Part shown: positions 9,254 through 18,577 of the stretch, piece by piece
Layout: each line of letters begins with the position of its first letter
How positions within the stretch are numbered: the stretch's first letter is position 1
Assembly: GCA_016936535.1 (NCBI GenBank)
Contig: JAFGXP010000008.1
Span: 1 to 53,654, forward strand
Source of the DNA: Thiotrichales bacterium
GTDB taxonomy: Bacteria > Pseudomonadota > Gammaproteobacteria > Thiomicrospirales > Thiomicrospiraceae
Direction of reading: 5' to 3'
DNA length: 53,654 nucleotides
Translations under genes and position numbers: made by a program
Notes under the pieces: generated by a model
What the model saw: the letters and a program-made list of their open reading frames with translations, nothing else
Databases searched by the model: none
What the model was told of the DNA's origin: nothing

Positions 9254-10048
9254 TTAAGAATAAGGCTTGGTTAAGGCTTGAGTCGCTACCGGCGCTTTGG
9301 GTTGGCGCGATAAGAGATCAAAGTAATAGTGCGCTTGGGCAATAACGGCTAAAACCGGCACCACTAAACTCATTAGCGGCAATAAACTCAAGGTAAAAAT
9401 GCCGGCAAGCGAGAGCGTCGGCGTCCAATCACTCAAGGCTTTGTGCCGCTCAAACAGCGCCTGCGGCAAAATCACCTGCCCAACATCCAGTACCACCGAG
9501 TAACGGAAAAACAAAAAGCCCAAGAGCCAAAACCACAACAGATTGACTAACGGAATAAACAACATCGGTAAGGTCAGCACAAACAGCAGCAGCATGAGTA
9601 AACCGAAGCGAGTCAACTTCCACAACATCCCGCCCAGCGAACCATGCCCCTGATAGGTTAAACCCGGATAATCCAAATCGCGAACCGCTTTAACCAAGGC
9701 ATCCGTCATAAACCCGGTGATTACCATAGCAAACAGCAAAATCAGATAGCTGCCTAAAATAAAGCCAATCACACCAGCAACCAAAGCCACGACTAAACCC
9801 AGCACCCATAAGATCAACCCGCCAATCAGAGGAATCGCGCCGATACTCTGCTCAGCCGCACTCATTGACTCCTGCATCTGTAACACCATTGGGCTTTGGG
9901 TAATAAAATCGCTGTAAATAAAAAATCCAAACAACCCATAGCCAAGCAAAGACACCAAAATCAAAGCTGCGACCAGCGGAATCGCCATCAACATCCAAAT
10001 TTTTGGCGAACGTAAGTCCGCCAAGGTTTTAAGCCATAAATCGACCAT
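9254..10048 (-). CDS. CysZ/EI24-like inner membrane protein
   Basis: The 264-residue protein has four to six hydrophobic segments (about residues 17-45, 55-115, 150-180, 210-235) and the pattern of the EI24 domain family, which contains the sulfate permease CysZ. Supporting features are the N-terminal amphipathic stretch with LRSPKIWMLMAIPL and the central segment LTRFGLLMLLLFVLTLPM. Its substrate is not evident: sulfate import is possible, but EI24 members outside cys loci are uncharacterised. It is the last gene of the pyrC - aldehyde dehydrogenase operon, 9 nt after its neighbour. Confidence 0.65.
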   Translation of the reverse strand: MVDLWLKTLADLRSPKIWMLMAIPLVAALILVSLLGYGLFGFFIYSDFITQSPMVLQMQESMSAAEQSIGAIPLIGGLILWVLGLVVALVAGVIGFILGSYLILLFAMVITGFMTDALVKAVRDLDYPGLTYQGHGSLGGMLWKLTRFGLLMLLLFVLTLPMLFIPLVNLLWFWLLGFLFFRYSVVLDVGQVILPQALFERHKALSDWTPTLSLAGIFTLSLLPLMSLVVPVLAVIAQAHYYFDLLSRQPKAPVATQALTKPYS

Positions 10049-10057
10049 CTATTCGCC

Positions 10058-11425
10058 CTATTTGATCCAAATCGACTTGATGTTGGTAAACTCTCGGATT
10101 CCCTGCACCGAAAGTTCGCGACCATAACCGGAATTTTTCACTCCGCCAAACGGCATACGCGGATCCGAAAACGTATTGCTATTGATAAAAGTCGCCCCCG
10201 ATTCCATACCACGGGCCATGGTTTCAGCCGTGGCCAAATCCGACGTCCAAATCGAACCGCCCAAACCATAATCGACGGAATTGGCAATCCCTAAAGCGTG
10301 CGCCGGTTCACTGGCTTTGAGAATAATCGCCACAGGACCAAAAAACTCTTCACGCCACGCCGGCATATTACTGGAGACATTGGTTAAAATCGTAGGGGCG
10401 TAATAACACCCTGGTCGATCCAGCTGATAGCCGCCACACACCAAGGTCGCGCCCATTTCGACCGAGCGCATCACCTGCTGATGCAACTCATCCAACAAAT
10501 CTTGACGCGCCATCGGCGCCAGGGTGGTCTTTGCATCCATCGGATCGCCCGCAACAAAATGCGCTTCAATCGCGTCCTTAAACTTTTGGGTAAAGTCTTC
10601 CGCCAGAGTCTGATCGACAATAAAGCGCTTGGCGGCAATGCAACTCTGCCCCATATTCAAAAAACGCCCTTTAACTGCATGGTCGATCACCCCCTTAAGA
10701 TTAGCGTCGTCCAGCACAATAAACGCATCCGACCCCCCAAGTTCTAACACAGTTTTCTTCAACTCAGAGCCAGCTATCGCGGCCACCTTGCGACCTGCCG
10801 GCTCCGAACCGGTCAGTGTCACCGCCTTGACCGCCTTATAACGAATCACCTGCTCAACCTGATCCGATCCAATCATCAAGGAGGTGAAAATGAAATCCGG
10901 AAACCCTGCTTTACGAAACACTTCTTCAATTGCTAAAGCACATTGCGGTACATTTGACGCGTGCTTTAGCAGAGCCACGTTGCCGGCCACCAAGGCTGGC
11001 GCAGCAAAACGGAATACCTGCCAAAACGGAAAATTCCATGGCATCACCGCCAACACCATCCCTAAGGGTAAATAGGCAACATAACTCTTTGAAGCATCGG
11101 TTGCGACCGGTTCATCGGCTAAATAGGCTGGGCCCTGATCCGCATAAAACTCACATACCCAAGCCGATTTCTCGATTTCAGCCAAGGCCTCTTGATACGT
11201 TTTTCCCATTTCCAAAGTAATCAACTCTGCCAGTAACTCGGCATCATCACGCAACACATCGGCCACGCGACGCATCAAAGTACAACGGTCCTCAATCGGC
11301 GTCAGTTTTGACCAGTCTGCGACCATATACCGCGCTTGAATCAACACATAATCCAAGGTTTCTTGATCCCAAGGTTCCATTTCAAAGAGCAATTCGCCGT
11401 TGGCGGGGTTAATCGATTGCAACAT
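10058..11425 (-). CDS. NAD(P)-dependent succinate-semialdehyde dehydrogenase
   Basis: The 455-residue aldehyde dehydrogenase has the cofactor-site segment VMPWNFPFWQ, the glutamate in VLELGGSDAFIV and the catalytic cysteine in NMGQSCIAAKR, in normal order and spacing. Overall sequence (INPANGELL at the N-terminus, PFGGVKNSGYGREL at the C-terminus) fits the Sad/GabD1-like subgroup that oxidises succinate semialdehyde to succinate; other short semialdehydes are possible. The ATG at 11425 has AAGGAGTCTTG upstream. It lies between pyrC (20-nt gap) and the EI24-like gene (9-nt gap), so it is co-transcribed with pyrC. Confidence 0.85.
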   Translation of the reverse strand: MLQSINPANGELLFEMEPWDQETLDYVLIQARYMVADWSKLTPIEDRCTLMRRVADVLRDDAELLAELITLEMGKTYQEALAEIEKSAWVCEFYADQGPAYLADEPVATDASKSYVAYLPLGMVLAVMPWNFPFWQVFRFAAPALVAGNVALLKHASNVPQCALAIEEVFRKAGFPDFIFTSLMIGSDQVEQVIRYKAVKAVTLTGSEPAGRKVAAIAGSELKKTVLELGGSDAFIVLDDANLKGVIDHAVKGRFLNMGQSCIAAKRFIVDQTLAEDFTQKFKDAIEAHFVAGDPMDAKTTLAPMARQDLLDELHQQVMRSVEMGATLVCGGYQLDRPGCYYAPTILTNVSSNMPAWREEFFGPVAIILKASEPAHALGIANSVDYGLGGSIWTSDLATAETMARGMESGATFINSNTFSDPRMPFGGVKNSGYGRELSVQGIREFTNIKSIWIK

Positions 11426-11445
11426 TACAAGACTCCTTGGCTCTC

Positions 11446-12789
11446 TTAACGGTTAAACAGCAGGCGCTGACCTGGGGTAAAGTCGGCAAATTCGCCTTGA
11501 AAATACTTCAACTCACCCGAAACAAAGGTCCCGATGACCGTGTTGCTAAAGGTTTGTCCTTCCCACGGCGACCAACCGCATTTATAAAGCACTTCTTCTG
11601 GAAGGTCGGTATGCGGACGCTGTAAATCGACCAGTACCAAATCGGCCCAATAGCCCTCACGAAGAAAGCCCCGATCTTCAATTTCATACAGAGTCGCGAC
11701 ATTGTGCGCCATTTTTTCCACTACCTGCTCTAAGGTAAACACACCTTGATGCACCAACTCCAACAATACGCTCAATGACTGCTGCACCTGCGGTAAACCG
11801 GCCGGGGCCGAAAAATAAGCGTTCAATTTTTCTTCTTTAAGATGGGGTGCATGGTCGGTGGCGACCACATCAATGCGGCCATCAATCAATGCCTGGCGCA
11901 CGGCATCACGGTCGGCTTTGGTTTTGATTGCGGGATTACATTTAATAAAATGGCCTTTGCTCGCGTAATCTTCATCGCTAAACCATAAATGATGGGTGCA
12001 GGCTTCTGCCGTAATTTGTTTGCCTTTAACCGGTCCAGGGCTAAACAATTCAAGCTCATCAGCCGTAGTAATATGCAGAATATGCAGACGTGCGCCAGTT
12101 TCCTTGGCCAGTTTTACTGCCATCGACGACGATTTATAACAGGCCGCGTGTTCACGAATCTTTGGATGCTCAGCGGCCGGAATCGCTTCACCATAGTGCG
12201 CACGCCATTTGTCTTCGTTGGCCTTAATCATCGGCGTGTCTTCGCAATGCGTGGCAATCAATGTTGGGCTATGGGTAAAAATGTCACGCAAGGCTTGTTC
12301 TTGATCAACCAGCATATTGCCGGTTGAAGAGCCCATAAACACTTTCACCCCACAGACATTGCGCGGATTAACCTTTTTCAACTCTTCGACATTGTCATTG
12401 GTTGCCCCAAAATAAAAAGAGTAATTAGCCCAAGACTTCTGTGCGCCAATCGTGTATTTTTGCTCCAGCAACTCAATTGTCACGGTTGGCGGCTTTACAT
12501 TAGGCATTTCCATAAACGTAGTCGTCCCACCGGCTACCGCAGCTTTAGACTCGGTACCGATATCCGCTTTTGCGGTAAGCCCCGGCTCACGAAAATGGAC
12601 CTGATCGTCAATAAAGCCCGGTAACAGATGCCAGCCTTGGGCATCAATAACCTCGGCTCCCGCCGCAGATAGATTTTGGCCAATTTTGGCAATCCGGCCA
12701 TTTTCAACCAACACATCCGCCACAAACTGCTGGCCTTCATTCACCAGTGTGGCTTGAGAAATAAGATAAACCTTGGCCGTGCCTAACAT
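11446..12789 (-). CDS. pyrC: Dihydroorotase
   Basis: The 447-residue amidohydrolase catalyses reversible cyclisation of carbamoyl aspartate in pyrimidine synthesis. Family motifs are IDDQVHFREPG (residue 60 region), the lysine in CGVKVFMGSSTGN that would be carboxylated, TLIATHCED, LHILHITTADE and the aspartate in DVVATDHAPHL. The first metal motif reads D-x-Q-V-H rather than D-x-H-x-H, a variant I recall from the Bacteroidetes-type branch. An allantoinase or hydantoinase is an alternative, but the C-terminal NTVIGTFVSGE fits dihydroorotase. The start follows GAGGATG. Confidence 0.85.
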   Translation of the reverse strand: MLGTAKVYLISQATLVNEGQQFVADVLVENGRIAKIGQNLSAAGAEVIDAQGWHLLPGFIDDQVHFREPGLTAKADIGTESKAAVAGGTTTFMEMPNVKPPTVTIELLEQKYTIGAQKSWANYSFYFGATNDNVEELKKVNPRNVCGVKVFMGSSTGNMLVDQEQALRDIFTHSPTLIATHCEDTPMIKANEDKWRAHYGEAIPAAEHPKIREHAACYKSSSMAVKLAKETGARLHILHITTADELELFSPGPVKGKQITAEACTHHLWFSDEDYASKGHFIKCNPAIKTKADRDAVRQALIDGRIDVVATDHAPHLKEEKLNAYFSAPAGLPQVQQSLSVLLELVHQGVFTLEQVVEKMAHNVATLYEIEDRGFLREGYWADLVLVDLQRPHTDLPEEVLYKCGWSPWEGQTFSNTVIGTFVSGELKYFQGEFADFTPGQRLLFNR

Positions 12790-13087
12790 AACGCATCCTC
12801 TTCGCAGCTAAAGACTCTAGACCAATGGACACAACGACCATCGGAGCGAGCCGAAAAATAAACCTCAATAGTTTACCAGCTCTGCCGAGGGATGCACTGC
12901 CTTAGGCACAAATTGCCTTTTCACCGTCAGAGATTGGTTTATCGCAACAAAAACGGTAAGATTTCTGAAAATTTTGCATCCGCAATACGAATCGCCACTA
13001 GGCGCAACTTGTCGTCCGCCCTGCTCATTGGAAACCCTTGCTCAATATGCACTCACATTGTCTATTGCCTGTTCAACTCAACGCCAC

Positions 13088-13107
13088 GGGGCAAGGCACC
13101 TTGCCCC
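13088..13107. repeat. Stem-loop in the leader of the GGDEF-EAL gene
   Basis: An 8-bp perfect stem GGGGCAAG/CTTGCCCC with a 4-nt loop lies 35 nt before the GTG start at 13142. It is flanked on both sides by the direct repeat ACGCCAC (13081-13087 and 13109-13115). There is no T-run, so it is not an intrinsic terminator. The rest of the 350-bp gap 12790-13141 shows no gene. Confidence 0.5.
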
Positions 13108-13141
13108 CACGCCACAGAGCGACTGATCCACAAGGTATGCT

Positions 13142-15841
13142 GTGATTGGCCGTCTGCTCTTCTTGCCTGCGCGCTTTTGGCGCAAAAGCTTTTTTTGGTT
13201 GCTTTTGTTGACCACGGTCAGCCTGTCCATATGGGCACATACCGAATATCAGGCCCAGCAGCAAAAACAGATCTTCATTAAGCAAGCCCAACAGCTGCAA
13301 CAAAACTTATTGCTGGAAGAGCAGAAACTGCGCTCTTTGGCAGCAACCATGGCGCAGTATTATGCGTTGAAGCCAACCCAATCAATGCACGAACAGACTG
13401 CCTTTGCCCATGCCGTATTAACCAATACCAGTTATGTACAAGCCATTCTTCTGGCAGAACCGCAAGCTCGCAAGCCCTCTGCTGAGACGATTACGGGGCT
13501 TTTTCTAAAACAAGCGGCCGACCCAGCGCTACGCCAACGTGATTTATTGACAATTGAGCCCTTAAAAAGCCAATTGGATTCGCTCATTCGCGAAAATCGC
13601 GCCCTGATTTTCTGGCTCGATCCGATTGGTGTGGAGCCTCGTCGCGCGCTCTTGTGGCAACCCATTTATCATCAAAACCCAGCACCCCTGTCTGAAGCAC
13701 AGCGTCAAAGCACATTTGCCGGTGCGATTGTTTTAATCATTGATGCCAACAGTGCAATTGCCAGCCAAATTGACCGGGTATTTGGCTCGCGCTCGGTCAG
13801 TGCAACCTTTATCGCAAACTCAATCACGGACACGCGCCAAACCGATGCCTCTCAGGCTTGGCAAGCCATGGTTCAACAACCCTCACTGTCTCCGACGTGG
13901 AAAACCTTTAGCACACGCATCACGCCGACTGCCGACTGGGGCGCCTGTCAGTTGGAACTGCAACAAACCCTAAGCTGGCAAGCGATTGCGATTCCAAAAG
14001 CGGCTTTGAGCGGGCTTTTCGCCCTCTTAGGATTCATTTTGGTGTTTGGGGTTGGTTTATCGATTGTGAATAAAACGCAGCGCCTAGCAGAAATGAATCA
14101 GCGACTACAAGAATTACTGACCTTTTCACAAGACGCGATTGTGATTACGGACCAATGCGGATTGATTAAAGTGTGGAACCCACGTGCTGAAAGCCTACTC
14201 GGTTGGACGGCCGAACAAGCCTGCGGGCAGTTTTTACCGCATTTGATTTTTCCAGACGACTGCACAACACAAGCGGCCGAATGCGCACCCCTGCTTAGGC
14301 TTTTTGAACTCGGACAACAGGAAATGAGTCAGCGTGGGCAAGCCGCCAAAATCGAACTCCCACTCAAAACCCAGCGTGGCAAACACTTAGACGCCGAAAT
14401 TGCCTACTCGGTTTTAGGTTCGGCACAAAGCCAAGAGGTCAGCTTGTTTATTCAGGATGTGACCCAGCAGCGGCAGAGTGAAAAAGAAATCCGCCACATT
14501 GCTTTTTACGATGCCCTTACTGGCCTCGAAAACCGCCTCTACTTCAGCCGCCAACTGCAGCAGCAATTAAGCCACCGCCGCGAAGAACCCTTTGCCCTGC
14601 TTTTTCTCGATTTAGACGGTTTTAAACAGGTGAACGATTCACTTGGTCATGGCCTGGGCGATGAACTGTTGCAAGTTGTCAGCAAACGCCTCACGCACAA
14701 TCTAAAAGGTGTTGGCGACCTGACACACATTGCGCGCTTTGGGGGCGACGAATTTGTTCTGTTGTTACGCCAAATTACCAATGCACACCTACAGCCGATT
14801 GTGCAACGCATTTTGCACAATATCGAACGCAGTATCCATCTGCAAGGTCACGAACTGCGGGTGAGTGCCAGTATTGGCGTGGCCTTTTATCCTGAAGATG
14901 GACACGATGTCGATACGCTGCTACGTCAAGCGGATACCGCCATGTATGAAGCCAAGGCTCGCGGCAAAAACACCTATGCACTCTATCATCACCACATGAG
15001 TCAACAGGTCGCCGCACGCTTGCAAATGGAAAAACATCTGCGTAACGCCTTAATCAATAAAGAGTTTTATCTGTGCTACCAACCTAAAATTGAACTAAAA
15101 AGCGGGCAGGTTATCGGCGTTGAAGCGCTTTTACGTTGGCGCAATCCACAGCTTGGTCAAATTCCGCCAAACGTTTTTATTCCGATCGCCGAAGAAACGC
15201 GTCTGATTTTGCCAATCAGTCAATGGGTAATCGAACAGAGTTTGCTGCAGCTGCACGCATGGCATAACACCCCCTACGCACACCTTACGATTGCCATTAA
15301 CATTAGCAGCAGCCAATTTGCCGCACCCGATTTTGTCGAGACTTTGCAAGCCGCCCTGCAGCAAGCCGATTTACCGACAAAGCAACTGCAAATTGAACTG
15401 ACGGAAAGCACGGTGATGACCAATGCCGACAGTAATATTCAACGTTTAAATGCCTTGCGCGAAGCGGGTTTCGATTTGGCCGTGGACGACTTTGGCACAG
15501 GCTATTCGTCCCTGAGTTATCTCAAGCGTTTTCCGATTAGCATTCTAAAAATTGATAAAAGTTTTATTGACGGCCTCCCCCTTGATGAAGAAGACGCAAG
15601 CATCAGTCACGCCCTCATTCAATTAGCCCATAATCTCAAAATTCAAGTTGTGGCCGAGGGCATCGAAACGCCTGCGCAACTGGCTTTTCTTCAAGCCGCC
15701 GGCTGCGAATATGGACAAGGCTATCTGATTAGTCGGCCCTTAACTCAGGCAAAGTTGATGGAGTGGCTTCCTGAACACGCAAACCATTTTTATCAGAGTG
15801 CCTACTATTTAGCCTTGAACGAGACGACCCCATGCGATTAA
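13142..15841 (+). CDS. Membrane GGDEF-EAL cyclic-di-GMP enzyme with PAS domain
   Basis: The 899-residue protein has membrane helices at about 17-34 and 289-308 enclosing a roughly 250-residue periplasmic sensor region, a PAS domain (about 320-440), a GGDEF diguanylate cyclase domain with intact ARFGGDEF (534-538) and an EAL phosphodiesterase domain starting at about 625. EAL catalytic motifs are present: EALLRW (661-666), [23 protein letters not shown] and VAEGIET. Both activities therefore look possible, though in composite proteins one often dominates. The GTG start follows AAGGTATGCT. The gene ends 10 bp inside yidD. The sensor ligand is unknown. Confidence 0.93.
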   Translation: MIGRLLFLPARFWRKSFFWLLLLTTVSLSIWAHTEYQAQQQKQIFIKQAQQLQQNLLLEEQKLRSLAATMAQYYALKPTQSMHEQTAFAHAVLTNTSYVQAILLAEPQARKPSAETITGLFLKQAADPALRQRDLLTIEPLKSQLDSLIRENRALIFWLDPIGVEPRRALLWQPIYHQNPAPLSEAQRQSTFAGAIVLIIDANSAIASQIDRVFGSRSVSATFIANSITDTRQTDASQAWQAMVQQPSLSPTWKTFSTRITPTADWGACQLELQQTLSWQAIAIPKAALSGLFALLGFILVFGVGLSIVNKTQRLAEMNQRLQELLTFSQDAIVITDQCGLIKVWNPRAESLLGWTAEQACGQFLPHLIFPDDCTTQAAECAPLLRLFELGQQEMSQRGQAAKIELPLKTQRGKHLDAEIAYSVLGSAQSQEVSLFIQDVTQQRQSEKEIRHIAFYDALTGLENRLYFSRQLQQQLSHRREEPFALLFLDLDGFKQVNDSLGHGLGDELLQVVSKRLTHNLKGVGDLTHIARFGGDEFVLLLRQITNAHLQPIVQRILHNIERSIHLQGHELRVSASIGVAFYPEDGHDVDTLLRQADTAMYEAKARGKNTYALYHHHMSQQVAARLQMEKHLRNALINKEFYLCYQPKIELKSGQVIGVEALLRWRNPQLGQIPPNVFIPIAEETRLILPISQWVIEQSLLQLHAWHNTPYAHLTIAINISSSQFAAPDFVETLQAALQQADLPTKQLQIELTESTVMTNADSNIQRLNALREAGFDLAVDDFGTGYSSLSYLKRFPISILKIDKSFIDGLPLDEEDASISHALIQLAHNLKIQVVAEGIETPAQLAFLQAAGCEYGQGYLISRPLTQAKLMEWLPEHANHFYQSAYYLALNETTPCD

Positions 15842-16131
15842 ACCCTTTTTACTGGCTGTTTTACCTCTTGATTCGTTTTTATCAGCTGTTTATTAGCCCG
15901 TTGCTTGGACCGCGCTGCCGGTTCTACCCGAGTTGTTCCCACTACGCCTTAGAGGCTTTGCAAGTACATGGTCTATTTAAGGGATCGTGGTTGGCGATTC
16001 GTCGCATCAGCCGTTGTCATCCCGGTCACCCAGGCGGACTAGACCCCGTTCCTCCGGGCCGATGCTCATGTCAAGACACAGCGCACAGCAACCAAAAATA
16101 CAACCCCGAAGTGCCTCAAAAAAACGATTAG
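15832..16131 (+). CDS. yidD: Membrane protein insertion efficiency factor YidD
   Basis: The 99-residue protein carries the YidD signature: [20 protein letters not shown] followed by [12 protein letters not shown], with conserved cysteines and [10 protein letters not shown] near the C-terminus. YidD is a small amphipathic inner-membrane-associated protein that assists YidC-dependent insertion. The start ATG overlaps the last 10 bp of the GGDEF-EAL gene, pointing to translational coupling. It usually sits between rnpA and yidC beside rpmH; here none of those is present, so the gene has moved or is an extra copy. Confidence 0.93.
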   Translation: MRLNPFYWLFYLLIRFYQLFISPLLGPRCRFYPSCSHYALEALQVHGLFKGSWLAIRRISRCHPGHPGGLDPVPPGRCSCQDTAHSNQKYNPEVPQKND

Positions 16132-16146
16132 AAAGGTCGCCCAAGC

Positions 16147-16164
16147 CTGTTATAAAAATTTCAT
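16147..16164 (+). promoter_or_regulatory. Possible Pho box upstream of ppk
   Basis: CTGTTAT, four A residues, then ATTTCAT: two 7-mers at the 11-bp period of a Pho box, matching the consensus CTGTCAT at 6/7 and 5/7 positions. A -10-like TAGAAT lies at 16198-16203, farther downstream (33 bp) than the usual 10 bp, so this is a tentative call. Confidence 0.35.
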
Positions 16165-16360
16165 AATTTCTCTGACAAAGTGGTGATTTAACTGCGCTAG
16201 AATAGAAAACCTTATGAAAACCGTTACTACCCAATCTCAATACCGTGCGCAGCGCGGTCGGGCGTAACCAACCAAATGTCAACAATTCCCTACCGCTTTG
16301 GAGGCCTAAAGCCAACCGAAAGTGGATCTTATCCGTTTGCAACCGAGTTCAGGAAACCCT

Positions 16361-18481
16361 ATGAGCACGATCCAAGAGATGCCCGCCGTGATTGATTACC
16401 CACGTTACATTAACCGCGAGCAGAGCCTGCTGGAATTTAATCGCCGTGTTTTAGCTCAAGCGAAAAACCCGGATATCCCCCTGCTGGAGCGGTTGAAATA
16501 TCTGTGTATTTCCAGCAGCAATATGGATGAATTTTTTGAAGTACGGCTTGCCAGTCTGTATGAGCTGGCCAATCAACCTGGTACCTCAACTCGGCCGGAC
16601 AATATGAACCCGAAAGAAGTCATTGCACAGCTTTCGGAAACCGCGCATGCCGTCGTTCAAGAGCAATACAACACCTTGAATCACATTTTGATTCCCGACC
16701 TACAGAAAGAAAATATTCGTTTTCTGCGCCGTAACCATTGGAACGATGTGCAGCGCGCGTGGATTAAAAAATTCTTTATTGAATCTCTACAACCGGTGCT
16801 TAGCGCGGTCGGGCTCGACCCATCACACCCCTTCCCGCGCGTGCTTAACCGCAGTTTAAACTTTATTGTTTCTCTGGAAGGCGCGGATGCGTTCGGTCGC
16901 TCAAACGGCCTGGCGATTGTCCCGGTTCCCCGTTCACTGCCCCGTATTATTAAAATGCCAAACGAAACCAGCAATGGCGAAAACGACTTTATTTTTCTGT
17001 CGTCGATTTTGCATGCCAATGTTTCCTTATTGTTTCCTGGAATGACCGTTACCGGCTGTTACCAATTTCGCGTGACGCGCAACAGCAATCTTTTTATCGA
17101 CGAAGAAGAAGTCGATGACATCATGAGTGCCTTGCGTGGCGAACTCTCCACTCGAGATTATGGCGGGGCAATTCGTTTAGAAGTCGCCGATAATTGCCCG
17201 CCACACATGGTGGAATATCTCCTTGACCGCTTTAATCTTGATGAGAAAGCGCTCTATCAAGTGAATGGCCCAGTCAACTTGCACCGCCTCAGTGCGCTGC
17301 CCGATATGGCACAACGCCCCGATTTGCAGTTTGCACCCTACAGTCCACGGCAATCGACCAAAAAGAATCTTAAAAAGTCGTTCAAATTGTTTATGCGCCA
17401 TAAAAAAAGCGACTCTTTATTTGAACGCATTGCCAGTAAAGATGTGCTGCTGCATCACCCCTATGAAGCCTTTAATCCCGTGGTTGATTTCTTAAAAGAA
17501 GCCTCACAGGACCCTGATGTTCTGGCGATTCGCATGACCCTGTATCGAACCGGCAAAGACTCGGAAATCACGAAAGCGCTGGTCAAAGCGGCACAAAATG
17601 GTAAAGAAGTCACTGCGGTGGTGGAGTTGCGCGCCCGCTTTGATGAAGACACAAATATTATTCAAGCCACACGCCTGCAAGACGCAGGAGTCCATGTCGT
17701 TTACGGAGTGGTCGGATACAAAACGCACGCAAAAATGATTTTGGTAGTGCGCCGCGAAAATGATCGGATGCGTTATTACACCCACCTAGGAACCGGTAAC
17801 TACCATCAAATCACAACGCGCTTTTACTCGGATTTTGGACTTTTAACCGCCAATCAATCGGTTGGCCGCGATGTTTCCAAAGTGTTCCAACAGCTAACAA
17901 GCTTAGGCGAAACCAAAGACTTGGAAGTGCTGTTGCAATCGCCTTTTACCCTGCATTCCGGGATGTTGGAACGCATTCGTCGCGAAGCCGAAAATGCGCG
18001 ACAAGGCAAACCGGCGCGAATTATTGCCAAGATGAATGGCCTAGAAGAACAAGAAATTATCGACACCCTGTATGATGCATCCCAAGCGGGGGTAAAAATC
18101 GATTTGATTGTGCGCGGCATTTGCAGCCTGAGACCCGGCATCCCCGGCCTGTCTGAAAACATTACCGTCACTTCGATTATCGGCCGCTTTTTGGAGCATC
18201 ATCGAGTGTACTATTTTGAGAACAGTGGTCAAAAACCTGAGCTCTTTTGCTCAAGCGCTGACTGGATGCGACGCAACCTGCTGGCGCGAGTTGAAACCTG
18301 CTTCCCCATTCTTGACCCCGATATTTTCCAACAAGTCTATACAGAAGGCTTAGCCATCTATTTACAAGACAATACCGGTGCTTGGAAACTCCAACCGGAT
18401 GGAACCTATCTTCAAGCCATTCCTGAAGGCCGCCCCGGTTTTAACGCTCAGCTAGCCATGATTGACAAATACAGCGAGTAG
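16361..18481 (+). CDS. ppk: Polyphosphate kinase 1
   Basis: The 706-residue enzyme makes inorganic polyphosphate from ATP. The N-terminal domain starts YINREQSLLEFNRRVL with SSSNMDEFFEVR, and the catalytic C-terminal half has LYRTGKDSEI, AVVELRARFDE, the autophosphorylated histidine in GYKTHAKMILV, THLGTGNYH and the second His in FLEHHRVYYFENSG. Size matches the roughly 690-residue PPK1 family. The ATG at 16361 preceded by CAGGAAA is preferred over an in-frame ATG 39 nt upstream lacking a ribosome site. It is followed 96 nt later by ppx, the usual ppk-ppx pair. A Pho-box-like element lies upstream. Confidence 0.96.
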   Translation: MSTIQEMPAVIDYPRYINREQSLLEFNRRVLAQAKNPDIPLLERLKYLCISSSNMDEFFEVRLASLYELANQPGTSTRPDNMNPKEVIAQLSETAHAVVQEQYNTLNHILIPDLQKENIRFLRRNHWNDVQRAWIKKFFIESLQPVLSAVGLDPSHPFPRVLNRSLNFIVSLEGADAFGRSNGLAIVPVPRSLPRIIKMPNETSNGENDFIFLSSILHANVSLLFPGMTVTGCYQFRVTRNSNLFIDEEEVDDIMSALRGELSTRDYGGAIRLEVADNCPPHMVEYLLDRFNLDEKALYQVNGPVNLHRLSALPDMAQRPDLQFAPYSPRQSTKKNLKKSFKLFMRHKKSDSLFERIASKDVLLHHPYEAFNPVVDFLKEASQDPDVLAIRMTLYRTGKDSEITKALVKAAQNGKEVTAVVELRARFDEDTNIIQATRLQDAGVHVVYGVVGYKTHAKMILVVRRENDRMRYYTHLGTGNYHQITTRFYSDFGLLTANQSVGRDVSKVFQQLTSLGETKDLEVLLQSPFTLHSGMLERIRREAENARQGKPARIIAKMNGLEEQEIIDTLYDASQAGVKIDLIVRGICSLRPGIPGLSENITVTSIIGRFLEHHRVYYFENSGQKPELFCSSADWMRRNLLARVETCFPILDPDIFQQVYTEGLAIYLQDNTGAWKLQPDGTYLQAIPEGRPGFNAQLAMIDKYSE

Positions 18482-18577
18482 TTTTTTGACAAGCCTGTCC
18501 CGCTCAATAGACCTACCCAGGTGAAAAAAGAGCGGGTAAACTAACGGCTTTTGCGTTGTTGACCTAAGAGAGTGCTG

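Noticed and set aside
13073-13303. Minus-strand frame overlapping the GGDEF-EAL gene start
   Set aside because: It is a shadow of the real gene with no ribosome site and low-complexity content.
18499-18536. Terminator between ppk and ppx
   Set aside because: CCCGCTC/GAGCGGG pairs across a 24-nt loop and no T-run follows; it is unlikely to stop transcription.
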